A stretch of DNA of 64,000 nucleotides, taken from NCBI GenBank assembly GCA_034190875.2, contig CM067348.1, forward strand, positions 30,041,640 through 30,105,639, read 5' to 3'. How positions within the stretch are numbered: the stretch's first letter is position 1; each line of letters opens with the position of its first letter. Under the pieces are notes generated by a model, which ran no database searches, was not told the DNA's origin, and saw only the letters and a list, made by a program, of their open reading frames with translations. This stretch comes from Urechis unicinctus. Taxonomy: Eukaryota; Annelida; Polychaeta; Xenopneusta; Urechidae. This document shows positions 1-11,700 of the stretch, in pieces. Both the position numbers and the translations under genes were made by a program.

Positions 1-1513
1 GGAGAAAAGCATCACTCGGGTCGACAACAACAGGTTCGGAGCCCTCCCTAATAGGTTTACTGATGTGATGAATTCCAAGCTCAAATATGCGCGTAGGGTC
101 CACCATGACTTTAGTTCTAACTTTACTGAATTGTTTGGTTCGGAGGTCAGATTCGAGGTCATAGAGGATACGACTTGTGCCGGATGGCTCCATAAGAAGA
201 GGGTCAAAGAAAGCACTATAGAACACAAAACCCGACACACCAGGCGACTCCTCTTGTGACGTCATAGACGCGCGTGTTGTTGTCAGCAGCTTTTTGAGCA
301 TCCCCGACCAACTGGCCGCTAGGTGGGGTATAATAAACTCGTCTATGTCATTAAAAGCGAGGTATTCGAAAGCATGCATGTTTCTATAAAGACAATCATT
401 AATGGCGAGCAATTGTCCGTGGTACCACACATCTCTCTCATCGACGGGGATTCCCCAGTTTATGACGCTTACTAAGCCTAGCCGACCGTAGTATTGTAAT
501 ACCTTACCCAACTCCTTCGTTATTCTGTGGATATAAAATGTAAAATGCTTAGCACCAAGAATTTGGGTAAGTTCTATAAACTCGACTAGCGTAGTGGAGG
601 GAATGTGACCAAACAGCGGCGGTACACACACTGCGAAATCTTGTCGTGACGTCACTGGATTAGAAGTGAAAATAGGCAGATGGACACGGTCCACTGATGT
701 CGAGTTGTGATCATCCAACACGATGATGACGTCACATATGGGAGTGATTACATTGTCGGGAACATCACACGACAGCATCCAACCTCCGTATTCCTTGTTG
801 TGATTCTCACAAAGCTGATATTGGCGCGCTTTTATGACGCCATACTCACCTTGTGACGTCTGCAAGAGACAGGACATGGGCGGATGTCGCGTCTTATGTA
901 ACAATCCCAATACGTGGATAACAGGCGACGTGTTCCTGTAGTCCAGGTAAGCCGAGAAAAGATACCCTTCACCGAGAGCGCGGAAATAGTTACCCCTCGA
1001 TTTAGAATGTTCGCAACCAGGGTTCGAGGGAAAGACAATATTGTCGACGTCGGCGGTCAATTTCTCTTGGTGCGCTGTGCGGTTGATGTCGGCGTCGAAC
1101 AGCAGTTTTTCGCTCGCCGTGAGTCGTTCTAACAGATGCCTGTCGAACTGACCTTGACTCCTCTCGCGGCTTTGGCTGGAGTCTGGCTGTGTTTGGTTGG
1201 ATACAGGCGGCTCCTGTACAACTTGCCCTCCATCACTTCCGGTGCTACGATCACTTGGCGCATGTGTCTTCAGGTTCATTAGCTTCTCGTCTTTCAGTTT
1301 GCGCTGCCCGTTCGTCATCAAATCACGAAAGCGAAACGATACATCATCCGAGTCACGATCCGTCCTCGACTTTGTCGTGGCCTGAATGGATTGCGCCTGC
1401 GCGTCCGTGTTGACACTTATAAGATTACCTTGTAACTTTGTATGAAACACGACGACGAGGCACACGTACATTCCAAAGACAAGCACCAGGCAAGGTTTAT
1501 ATCCAATCATCAT
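1..1513 (-). CDS. GT92/DUF23 family glycosyltransferase, type II membrane protein (3' part cut by window edge)
   Basis: Reading the minus strand from the ATG at 1513-1511 gives 504 uninterrupted codons to the window edge, so this is a single large exon here. A second ATG follows at once (1510-1508). Residues about 5-24 are a hydrophobic signal anchor (start MMIGYKPCLVLVFGMYVC). A polar, Ser/Gln/Asp-rich stem follows to about residue 125, then a luminal domain with possible N-glycosylation sites at N106, N144, N194 and N270. Family hallmarks lie at about 363-396: YHGQLLAINDCLYRN, then FNDIDEFIIP with the acidic D389-x-D391-E392 cluster that in this family is thought to bind metal and sugar nucleotide. 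RTKVMVDP and GIHHI near 467-484 also fit. GT92 enzymes, such as C. elegans GALT-1, are Golgi galactosyltransferases of N-glycan cores; acceptor and donor here are unknown. The C-terminus lies outside the window. The repeat array begins 2.6 kb upstream of this gene's start. Family assignment is firm, exact function is not. Confidence 0.9.
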   Translation of the reverse strand, partial: MMIGYKPCLVLVFGMYVCLVVVFHTKLQGNLISVNTDAQAQSIQATTKSRTDRDSDDVSFRFRDLMTNGQRKLKDEKLMNLKTHAPSDRSTGSDGGQVVQEPPVSNQTQPDSSQSRERSQGQFDRHLLERLTASEKLLFDADINRTAHQEKLTADVDNIVFPSNPGCEHSKSRGNYFRALGEGYLFSAYLDYRNTSPVIHVLGLLHKTRHPPMSCLLQTSQGEYGVIKARQYQLCENHNKEYGGWMLSCDVPDNVITPICDVIIVLDDHNSTSVDRVHLPIFTSNPVTSRQDFAVCVPPLFGHIPSTTLVEFIELTQILGAKHFTFYIHRITKELGKVLQYYGRLGLVSVINWGIPVDERDVWYHGQLLAINDCLYRNMHAFEYLAFNDIDEFIIPHLAASWSGMLKKLLTTTRASMTSQEESPGVSGFVFYSAFFDPLLMEPSGTSRILYDLESDLRTKQFSKVRTKVMVDPTRIFELGIHHISKPIREGSEPVVVDPSDAFL

Positions 1514-4018
1514 GTTGAACCAACTTTTTCAGAAGCCCAGCGTCAGTTGGATATAACAGCCAGCAACATCCTCTAATGCAATCAGAAGCTGTTACAAGCT
1601 CCGCAGACTTCGTAAAGAAAACTGCTTCAATCCCTCCTGTATCTCAGGATGCGCGCGCTCGTCTAATAAACCGTCATCGCGAGAGCACATTGACCGAACA
1701 TTATTGAAGGCGCCACCTCATAGTCCCCCTACTATCGCTTCCAGTGTCGCCAGCTTTTTTTCTTAAACTAGCAGCAGCGATGCTCTGGACCTGGGCAACT
1801 GGCGTGTCACTGAATGCAGCTGCTGCTCGCATCCCTACGTCGACCACAGCATCATCTGCGCCCCGCCAGCTTCTGTAGCCGACCAGCCACAGTACCCCAA
1901 TCTCGTCTCTATTGATTCTATTATCATACACCCCGGTGGCGTTCTGTAGGTTTTCAAGGAGGGGCCGTGCGCTCGCAGGTGGCTGATGGAATGATTAGCA
2001 TTCAGGTGGAGCAATGAGGTTGCCCACGAATTTGTGTAGGCTATTTGCTGAAGCCTCTTTCCACCAGCCGTCTGCTGATGAATTCAACTAATGCCTGAGG
2101 CATGTGGCGTTCAATCTTAAGCTATTCAAGTGACATCTTCGGCAGCGCAGCCGTCTGAATTGAGCCTCGTTATCAAAGTGCTTTGGTGTTAATTCACCGA
2201 ACAAATTACGATGCATTGCATCCATATGGGAGCCACTCAAAAGGTAATTAACTTCAAGTGAGTAAACAAGTTTAGATAATTTGTTAAAAAAAGGGAGCTG
2301 CCATGAAGGCAGTTATTCTTGAACGGAAATGATGGCGTCTTTATCAAACTGCCGTCAAAATCTTGTTCAAATCGCCAATTTTGTCCAGGGACAACAAGGG
2401 GTTTGTTATAAGCCATTATTTGTCTTCTGTAGAATATTAACGCCAGAATGGCTCTATTTTCAGCAGCACAGTGGCTGCTAACTTAGTCTGAGGCGCGCGT
2501 CAATATTATTGGAATCTTGCATTTTAACGTTAAGTAACTAAGCTAACGCAAATGCATACGCATCAATTACAAACCAGACTATGCTGTCAACACCGCCGCC
2601 ATACAGGGGAAACCTAACACGACGCTGCACAATAAGCATTTGTAAGCATCTCGCAGACAGAGCGCCGGACCGCACCACGCGACCCACATTGTTGTCACAA
2701 GCTCTTGCTACCTTTTTACACACACTTATCCTCTTGTCATACGTATTTGACACGGAAGCCGGCGCCAGGAGAGTACCAGTATAGGCAGCTAGACGGGCAC
2801 GTTTTGCATGACAGATTGCATCGTCCTCTGGACTACGGTCACGTTATGCCGCATTGTTAGCGGGACGTATTGTCACAAACAACTCAGTTGAAGTGCGCTG
2901 TAGATGGATTCCATGCGCGTACTAGTCAGGAGATGGATGAGGTGCAGTGGGGCGGACGCAACTAGAATCTAATCATCACCCGCCTATCCGTGATTATGGC
3001 TTATTGATCTCTATATGGAATGAAATGCGCCAATACGGCAGTTCACTTCCCGTCTATAACTCAGTAAAAACCTAGGCTGCTTTGACATAATGTCGCCAAT
3101 GACCAACCACCCATGAAATTAAAACGACATTAACGGGATCAATAGAAGTGGAATTGCTCTGCCTCCGAGGCTGCTTCTAAATTGGGAGAGATGTAGAGGG
3201 GGAACTCATTGAGACTGATGCGCCGGGAGGGTCGGACGGACGCACAGCAAGAGGGTTGTTAACAGGAAGGCTGAATTCTGTGTGATGAAGGGCAGGCAAG
3301 CGAGCTGATGAGACCACATCGAGGGCCTCGCTAATGCATGATTAGATCGGCGCTCGTCAATGCCTCGCGCCCAACAGGGAAACACCAGTGGGGCCTCTGG
3401 GGCGCCGGAAGTGGTTCTCGGCAACGGGAAATAACCACCAAGAGGGGCACTCTGGGAATTCGGATGCTAACCGGGACATTGACAGGAAGCTAAGCACCGC
3501 GTTATTTATCGACCCGTCAACAGCCCGCTGCTATGGCCCCAATAAAGCCACATAGCCTGCCTCACATCATTGCGTAGCTGATATAACGGCCACCTTACCC
3601 ACGACAGCGGATGATGTCACGAATCGCTTAAAGTACGCGGCACCCACGACCCAGCTTAGAACTTCATCAAATTGAGTCGTATATAGCTCTAGGAAATGTC
3701 GGCTTACCCAGATGCAGCGGAAGTCCTGTGAGCTTGATGGCACCTAGCAGTCGCTTACTCGGGTACATTAGGGCGGCTGCCATATAAATGTCAACATTCA
3801 CCAGACGTCCATTTCCACCTACATCACAGGGAGCCAACACGCTACCTGGACGCTATATCGCTCGCCTGCTTCAAACACGCTGACATAGGCAATTTTCGAC
3901 ACGGGTGGTGCTTGAGTGCGCATCCGTTGGCCAGTGAAATGAAGGGGGCTTTAATGGGAAACATAAAACTGTTCCTGTCTGATGGTAAAGAGGAAGTCTG
4001 CTGTAACCAGGGAACTAG
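1514..4018. other. Intergenic region, no gene recognised
   Basis: This stretch lies between the start of the glycosyltransferase gene and the repeat array, so it should hold that gene's promoter and 5' leader. Only short, unconvincing open frames occur on either strand, and I see no clear TATA box or splice acceptor close upstream of the ATG. By eye the DNA is less AT-rich than the array. No similarity to the repeat units was noticed. Confidence 0.6.
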
Positions 4019-4036
4019 GTTGGTTGGTTGGGTTGG
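4019..4036. repeat. Short (GGTT)n-like simple repeat at array edge
   Basis: About four imperfect GGTT/GGGTT units sit roughly 50 bp left of the first macrosatellite unit. This is single-copy flank and is not repeated at unit junctions. Confidence 0.7.
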
Positions 4037-4088
4037 AAATTGAGTCCTGTACGCTGCATATCGTGCATGGTTGGTTGTGATATGCCTT

Positions 4089-5100
4089 GTTTCCGAAGGT
4101 CAATTTTAGGGCATGGAGTAGTGCTGCATACCCTGGCTGAATGCAAGCGAATAGAAATGCCAATGTTCTTCCACCCTATGCACTGGTTGGGAAGGATGTT
4201 TTCCATAGGTAAACCTCGCGGTGTGGAAGATGAGGGGCGATAATTAACCTTGACCCCACTCGACTCTCCATATCCATCCGTTAAGAGACCACTGATATAG
4301 CTATTTCGTCCGGTCTTGTTGTCTGAGAGAGCTAAAACTGTGGTGTGGCGCAACATCCGAGGCTTCCATTCGGAATGGCCAGCGAACAATTATCGCTTAA
4401 CATCCCATGTGTATCCTCGCGGGGCTTACATCGACGATAGATCTGTGATAACCTTGGAAAGAGAAAGCAAAATGAATTGCAAGCAGTCCACGGGGGTGCG
4501 TATGATCAGAGCCTGTCCACGCAGACATCCAATATCCTGTATGCTATATAATATGATATGGTGATTTTGACATCGTATATGGATGGCAGGTGTGCAGCAA
4601 GACTTATTGAATTAATACTGGATTGTTACCATGTTTCACGGCGGAATACTACTTGTCCGAAATATGATGAAACGACTCCTGCTAAGGCTTCAGGCTTACC
4701 TGAAGGCAATGAGAGCTTAATTGTGACTTCGACTTGAATTATAAATAGGGTTGCGCTTTCCATGTAGGTACACGATTGCGAAGGATTATATTGACATTGT
4801 ATCTATTTTTAGTACATATATCGTACGCAGTAAAAGAGTAGTGAATGTGAGATCAAGTCGTATTGCGGGTCGCTAAAATCACTTGAAAGCATGCGGAATT
4901 TATTTTGTTAAGGTAAATCAACGTCGCAGAGCTGATGCTAAGTATTTTAGAATCAGTTTGTACGAAAGGGTAAAATAGTGAGGAGGACCCAAGAAAAGAA
5001 CGCTGAAGCAAACCAGATTGACATGTCATCTAACACATCTAGGGGAGGGACTTAATTGGACACGGATATTAACATCGTGAAAGTCGAGCAGATATAAATA
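4089..5100 (+). repeat. Block A of the macrosatellite unit (first copy shown)
   Basis: The first ~1.01 kb of each unit, also at 8770, 13463, 18154, 22839, 27519 and 32210. None of the diverged copies right of 38571 contains it; at the matching place they carry the unrelated block C (38572-39245, 43696-44260, 49721 onward). No protein, structured RNA or terminal inverted repeat was recognised. It could be an insertion that joined the family before amplification. Confidence 0.75.
4740..4749 (+). promoter_or_regulatory. TATA-like box kept in all seven units
   Basis: The word tataaatagg lies in block A of every unit: 4740, 9427, 14121, 18812, 23497, 28177 and 32861. It fits a plus-strand TATA box. 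In units 1-3, 5 and 7 a second AT-rich box, atataaatagcg (atatagatagcg in unit 4), follows about 350 bp downstream; it is broken in unit 6 (atatcattagcg). Transcription is not shown by the sequence, and a TATA-like word is expected by chance in AT-rich DNA. Confidence 0.25.
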
Positions 5101-8100
5101 GCGTACCAAAATTCTTGTCAATGTTAGATCCGCATACATTCATAGTAATCAAAGGGATATACACTATACCTAAATGGATTTTATGTCTTAATTGATTTCA
5201 CAAAAGCGCCTAGCATAGGTAAATGTGATTGAAGTGTACGTAACACTCTAGATCATTCAGTAACAATCGTCTTACTTTATGGTGTATACAGCAGCGTTCC
5301 ATCAGCTACTCCACCACGCCTAGCTCGCCAAGAGACACAACGCCAAGATCATTGGTCTTTATTCCACGGGCTGAAATCTGATTTCCATTATCGCAAAGCG
5401 GGTAGGCTTTTTGTCGGTGTGTGCCCCTACAAGTCACCACAGGGTACCTCAATGCAAGATAAGCAGCCACAAAATCCCCTGGACTAAAAGATAGGCTGAC
5501 ACAAAAGAATCTACTAGTGACGCCTGGAATGTCGCACTTCTCCATAACAAATTTACAAACACTGTCAGAGTGGAATCTCGGCTACGCGCCAAGAGTTCAC
5601 TATAAAGTCCACGCTATTACTCACGCCGATTTTGAAGCGTTTGTATATGTGCCATCGATGTCTGTTGATGTTAGCAAGATGAATACAAGAATCGAAGCAC
5701 TTATTTTAGCACCTGTTAACGTGTGAGGCTTAAGAAGGTAAATATTCAAACGAGTGTTATACGAACAGGTAACAGATGCCTCCTCTCAATAACATCGGCG
5801 TTCAGACGCTTGAACATTTGGAACGAATTCTGTATCACCAGCGAACAAGAGGTTTCTATTTTGCAACGATAGCTTGAAAATCTAACAAGACGCACAATGA
5901 AGCAGGTGGGCAAGACGCGTTATTTGATGACGTGCTCCGATTATACCACGTGGAAATGTGACTGGAAGGCGAGCGGTTGCTTAATTCAAGGCCAAGGACG
6001 ATATACCTTAATTACATGTCTTAGGGCAGTGACCATTAATGACGATGTCGGCGTCCTTAAAATGCATTCGAAACACTTAAACTACACCTGCGTTGTCTAG
6101 ACAATATATTTGTAATCAAAACTCAGCGATTGAATAACGTCTGCATGTACCAACCAAATACAAATGTCACTACGGCACACGACCGTTCACTGGGTATCAG
6201 GCCTTCAAGCCGCCCAGCGCAAAATTATCTTTCCTCCTGTCTCAGAGGGTCTTTTAACTGGCACTAGCGATAACTGCTGAGAGGCGCATATTTTCAAAGT
6301 ATTATTCATTCAATGTCATTTGAGACTCGCAAGAATGTTTTATCGATCCCATGTGGTATACTAGCGATACCAATTTGAATAGTGATCTCGTGGTAAGCTT
6401 AAATAGTCAGATCGATATATGGCAATCTAAGTTAAACAGTATCCCGCGCCTTTAATGAATTGGCTGGTTCAAGGCCATGGTGTCACCGATTGACATGGGC
6501 ACATACGTAATTAATCGGCAAGTATTCAATGGCTTTAGTGAATGATGCGTTCATGCATGTGCCGGCAGAATGCAGACCTGTGGTAAATGGTCATGCTTCA
6601 CGAAGACAATGTCAAATTCGTAGGAAATCGTGATAGTTCATAATGTTAATATGAAACGGCTGGCCGTGTATATGATAACGCCGCATTTCGTCATCACGAA
6701 GGTCATCAAAATTTGGGCTCTGTAGCTCATAATGAGTTGTACGACAAATTGAGCTACTTAACTAGTTTCTGCGAGTCAAAAGTTTCGAATTAAGTATTCT
6801 CGGGGTTAGATATGTTGTTTTGCCATTGTGCTATATCGACCACGTCTGAATCATAACGTGCGTATACCTGGCCATCTGCTCGGCAGCGATAATACTTACT
6901 CTGGTAAAATCAACTATGTTTCATTGCTGTTGATCCGAAGTGCTTTTGCACACATGCACTCCGACCATTTATATATTTTACCACGTAACTATGTCATAAA
7001 TAGCAATTAAACTTAAGATAACGCCTCGAGCAAAGCCTCTTTCTCTAAAACTAAAAAGAGTGGTAAAACATTATCAGTTTTATAGGCACACTAATAGAGC
7101 TGGGATTTGGGGAATGGTAAGTGGCAATCCTTTTGGGTTTCGCGTAAATTGGTAAGGCACTTTATTGATCAACACCCGCATACTAGATATCAAGAGAAGA
7201 GAAAATCCGATGGCTACTTGTTGACCAATATCTGGATTCACATAAAAAAATGCAGAACGGTGTTTTTTTTTGTAAGTTAGCACCGTTTATACAAATGAGA
7301 GAGCATGATACACTTGATATTATGTCCCTGTCGCAGTTAAAATGACTATACGGCTTGTGCAGTCAGTATTAATATGTCTACGTTTCTTTTACCAATTATT
7401 CAGCTAAGGTACAGGTTGATGCTAATATCACCCATATGATATTCCATAGCGCAGGTCTGCTGTTCTCTAAGCGCCACGCGCTGCATCTGACATTTCGTTA
7501 TCTCAAAGCAATCATCGAGCCAAGTGCCGCTGCACCAGACACGCCAACCATAATGGATTAATCCCGACCAGGCGTGTTTATAAGTAAGGTTATCACATCC
7601 TCTATGACCACAATGTAAATGCAAACTTTAATAACCATTGACAATGGCGGTACTAATGCAGGTATATAAACCAAAGTGTTGCAAATCCGACGAAGTTGTT
7701 TATTGATCATCGCACATTGGAGCAGCAACTTGTCAATATATCGTACACATACGGGGCCTCGGTAAACGCATCTGGCCAACAGACGTTTCGTAAGTAATTT
7801 TTGTACGATGTGTGATCAACGCTAATTGACCCTTATAATACTTGTTCTACTCTGATCCTCTCGATAGAATAAGCTCTGCTGCCTAACCTTCAGTGCACTT
7901 GGTACAATGTCGACCCTTAATATGTCCCAATCTCGCCGTATGTTAAAACACACCCTAAATGTTGATTCCTCTCTCCTGGTGCAGTTGTCATATCAATAAA
8001 AACAAATGGATACCTGAAGAGTGCAGTACGAGCCATGAGCTCAGCTTTGTCGGCTTTTTGGTACGCGTGAACAATGGATAATTAGCCGCATACCTTTGCA

Positions 8101-8769
8101 CACAACGCTTACATTGACAGTACGTATAACGTAGCGCCGATTAATATGGATAACACACCACTGCTTCCTCAGTAAGACAGGAATAACCAAGACGTAGCAC
8201 GTTTTGTGTACTAACATTCTGTCTAGATATACCTCCAGAAAAAAATGTGGGAAATAGCATATGACGCAAGTATATGGCAAGGTCAGTTGTTATCGCGTCC
8301 GGCCATGACACCGTACAGGTGTATCTGAACGAGTAAAATCAATGAAAGGACAAGGCAATTTAGCATTAATGAATAAGTTTTTTAATGATTCAATAGGGAA
8401 TCTTGACTGCAGGTTTATTACGTAATTAAAAGTTCAAGTCATCTGACAGCTATGAAGGCCATCTACTGTTCGTCGTTAATATCAGCTCTTCGGCACAACA
8501 TTACCATTCATATGGACAAACATCACTTTACTGCAGGTGCATTATTACTATTATTAATATAATAGTCCCTAACTAAAGCTCATCCTAAACCATATTGTTT
8601 GAGAGTCATCATCATAGTGAGTCGTCATTATTGCATATAGTATCTATCACTCGCTATTCGCTCTTATGTTTTCTGTGAATTACCATAATATGAATGTAAT
8701 TGTGCAAACCATCGTCTAACCATATATGTGCAATTCTTATGAATTTACACGACCAATATTGATTATAAT

Positions 8770-11700
8770 GTTTCCGAAGGTCATGTTTAGGGCATGGAGT
8801 AGTGTTGCATACCCCGGCTGAATGCAAGCGAATAGAAATGCCAATGTTCTTCCACCCTATGCACTGGTTGGGAAGAATCTTTTCCATAGGTAAACCTCGC
8901 GGTATGAAATGTGGAAGATGAGGGGCGATAATTAACCTTGACCCCACTCGACTCTCCATATCCATCCGTTAAGAGACCACTGATATAGCTATTTCGTCCG
9001 GTCTTGTCATGTGGGAGAGCTTAAACTGTGGTGTGGCGCAACATCCGAGGCTTCCATTCGGAATGGCCAGCGAACAATTATCGCTTTACATCCCATGTGT
9101 ATCCTCGCGGGGCCTACATCGACGATAGATCTGTGATAACCTTGAGAAAAGAAAGCAAATGAATTGCAAGCAGTCCACGGGGGTGCGTATGATCAGAGCC
9201 TGTCCACGCAGACATCCAATATCCTGTATGCTATATAATATGATATGGTGATTTTGACATCGTATATGGATGGCAGGTGTGCAGCAAGACTTATTGAATT
9301 AATACTGGATTGTTACCATGTTTCACGGCGGAATACTACTTGTCCGAAATATGATGAAACGACTCCTGCTAAGGCTTCAGGCTTACCTGAAGGCAATGAG
9401 AGCTTAATTGTGACTTCGACTTGAATTATAAATAGGGTTGCGCTTTCCATGTAGGTACACGATTGCGAAGGATTATATTGACATTGTATCTATTTTTAGT
9501 ACATATATATCGTACGCAGTAAAAGAGTAGTGAATGTGAGATCAAGTCGTATTGCGGGTCGCTAAAATCACTTGAAAGCATGCGGAATTTATTTTGTTAA
9601 GGTAAATCAACGTCGCAGAGCTGATGCTAAGTAGTTTAGAATCAGTTTGTACGAAAGGGTAAAATAGTGAGGAGCACACAAGAAAAGAACGCTGAAGCAG
9701 TCCAGATTGACATGTCATCTAACACATCTAGGGGAGGGACTTAATTGGACACGGATATTAACATCGTGAAAGTCGAGCAGATATAAATAGCGTACCAAAA
9801 TTCTTGTCAATGTTAGATCCGCATACATTCATAGTAATCAAAGGGATATACACTATACCTATATGGATGATATGCCTTAATTGATTTCACAAAAGCGCCT
9901 AGCATAGGTAAATGTGATTGAAGTGTACGTAACACTCTAGATCATTCAGTAACAATCGTCTTACTTTATGGTGTATACAGCAGCGTTCCATCAGCTACTC
10001 CACCACGCCTAGCTCGCCAAGAGACACAACGCCAAGATCATTGGTCTTTATTCCGAGGGCTGAAATCTGATTTCCATTATCGCAAAGCGGGTAGGCTTTT
10101 TGTCGGTGTGTGCCCCTACAAGTCACCACAGGGTACCTCAATGCAAGATAAGCAGCCACAAAATCCCCTGGACTAAAAGATAGGCTGACTCAAAAGAATC
10201 TACTAGTGACGCCTGGAATGTCGCACTTCTCCATGACAAATTTACAAACACTGTCAGAGTGGAATCTCGGCTACGCGCCAAGAGTTCACTATAAAGTCCA
10301 CGCTATTACTCACGCCGATTTTGAAGCGTTTGTATATGTGCCATCGATGTCTGTTGATGTTAGCAAGATGAATACAAGAACCGAAGCACTTATTTTAGCA
10401 CCTGTTAACGTGTGGGGCTTAAGATGGTAAATATTCAAACAAGTGTTATACGAATAGGTAACATATGCCTCCTCAGAAAATCACCCAATAACATCGGCGT
10501 TCAGACGCATGAACATTTGGAACGAATTCTGTATCACCAGCGAACAAGAGGTTTCTATTTTGCAACGATAACTTGAAAATCTAACAAGACGCACAATGAA
10601 GCAGGTGGGCAAGACGCGTTATTTGATGACGTGCGCCGATTATACCACGTGGAAATGTGACTGGAAGGCGAGCGGCTGCTTAATTCAAGGCCAAGGACGA
10701 TATACCTTAATTACATGTCTTAGGGCAGTGACCATTAATGACGCTGTCGGCGTCCTTAAAATACATTCGAAACACTTAAACTACAGCTGCGTTGTCTATA
10801 CAATATATTTGTAATCAAAACTCAGCGATTGAATAACGTCTGCATGTACCAACCAAATACAAATGTCACTAGGGCACACGACCGTTCACTGGGTATCAGG
10901 CCTTCAAGCCGCCCAGCGCAAAATTATCTTTCCTCCTGTCTCAGAGGGTCTTTTAACTGGCACTAGCGATAACTGCTGAGAGGCGCATATTTTCAAAGTA
11001 TTATTCATTCAATGTCATTTGAGACTCGCAAGAATGTTCTATCGATCCCATGTGGTATAATAGCGATACCAATTTGAATAGTGATCTCGTGGTAAGCTTA
11101 AGTTGTCAGATCGATATATGGCAATCTAAGTTAAACAGTATCCTGCGCCTTTAATGGATTGGCTGGTTCAAGGCCATGGTGTCACCGATTGACATGGGCA
11201 CATACGTAATTAATCGGCAAGTATTCAATGGCTTTAGTGAATGATGCGTTCATGCATGTGCCGGCAGAATGCAGACCCGTGGTAAATTGTCATGCTTCAC
11301 GAAGACAATGTCAAATTCGTAGGAAATCGTGATAGTTGATAATGTTAATATGAAACGGCTGGCCGTGTATCTGATAACGCCGCATTTCGTCATCACGAAG
11401 GTCATCAAAATTTGGGCTCTGTAGCTCATAATGAGTTGTACGACAAATCAAGCTACTTAACTAGTTTCTGCGAGTCAAAAGTTTCGAATTAAGTATTCTC
11501 GGGGTTAGATATGTTGTTTTCATTGTGCTATATCGACCACGTCTGAATCATAACGTGCGTATACCTGGCCATCTGCTCGGCAGCGATAATACTTACTCTG
11601 GTAAAATCAACTATGTTTCATTGCTGTTGATCCGAAGTGCTTTTGCACACATGCACTCCGACCATTTAGATATTTTACCACGTAACTATGTCATAAATAG

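Larger units (their letters stand above)
4089..8769 (+). repeat. Macrosatellite unit 1 (left terminal)
   Basis: Starts abruptly at the first base of block A; single-copy sequence precedes it. It lacks the 7-bp insertion atgaaat found in units 2-6 (near 8910 in unit 2) and reads gaaggatgtttt where the interior units read gaagaatctttt. The first 250 bp carry more private changes than the rest, for example caatttt for catgttt near 4101. From block B onward it matches units 2-5 closely. Confidence 0.95.

Noticed and set aside
1701..1931. 76-codon minus-strand Ala/Arg-rich frame upstream of the glycosyltransferase
   Set aside because: No recognisable domain or splice context; could be part of a 5' exon but nothing supports it.
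4015..4389. 124-codon minus-strand frame across the array's left edge
   Set aside because: Combines single-copy flank and block A; not present in other units in this form.
4340..4564. 74-codon plus-strand frame in block A (start MVWRNIRGF) and its antisense frame
   Set aside because: Present in several units, but broken by an indel in unit 2 and open on both strands at once, which fits chance frames in a homogenised repeat.
5517..5726. 69-74 codon plus-strand frame repeated in units 1-5 (start MTPGMSHFS)
   Set aside because: It is kept because the units are nearly identical; in units 6 and 7 the start and early codons are lost, and differences between units are not biased to silent sites. 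No known protein resembles it.
8654..8965. 103-codon minus-strand frame crossing the unit junction
   Set aside because: Spans the boundary of block B and block A, truncated in units 4 and 6 and absent in unit 1; no motif. A junction artefact.
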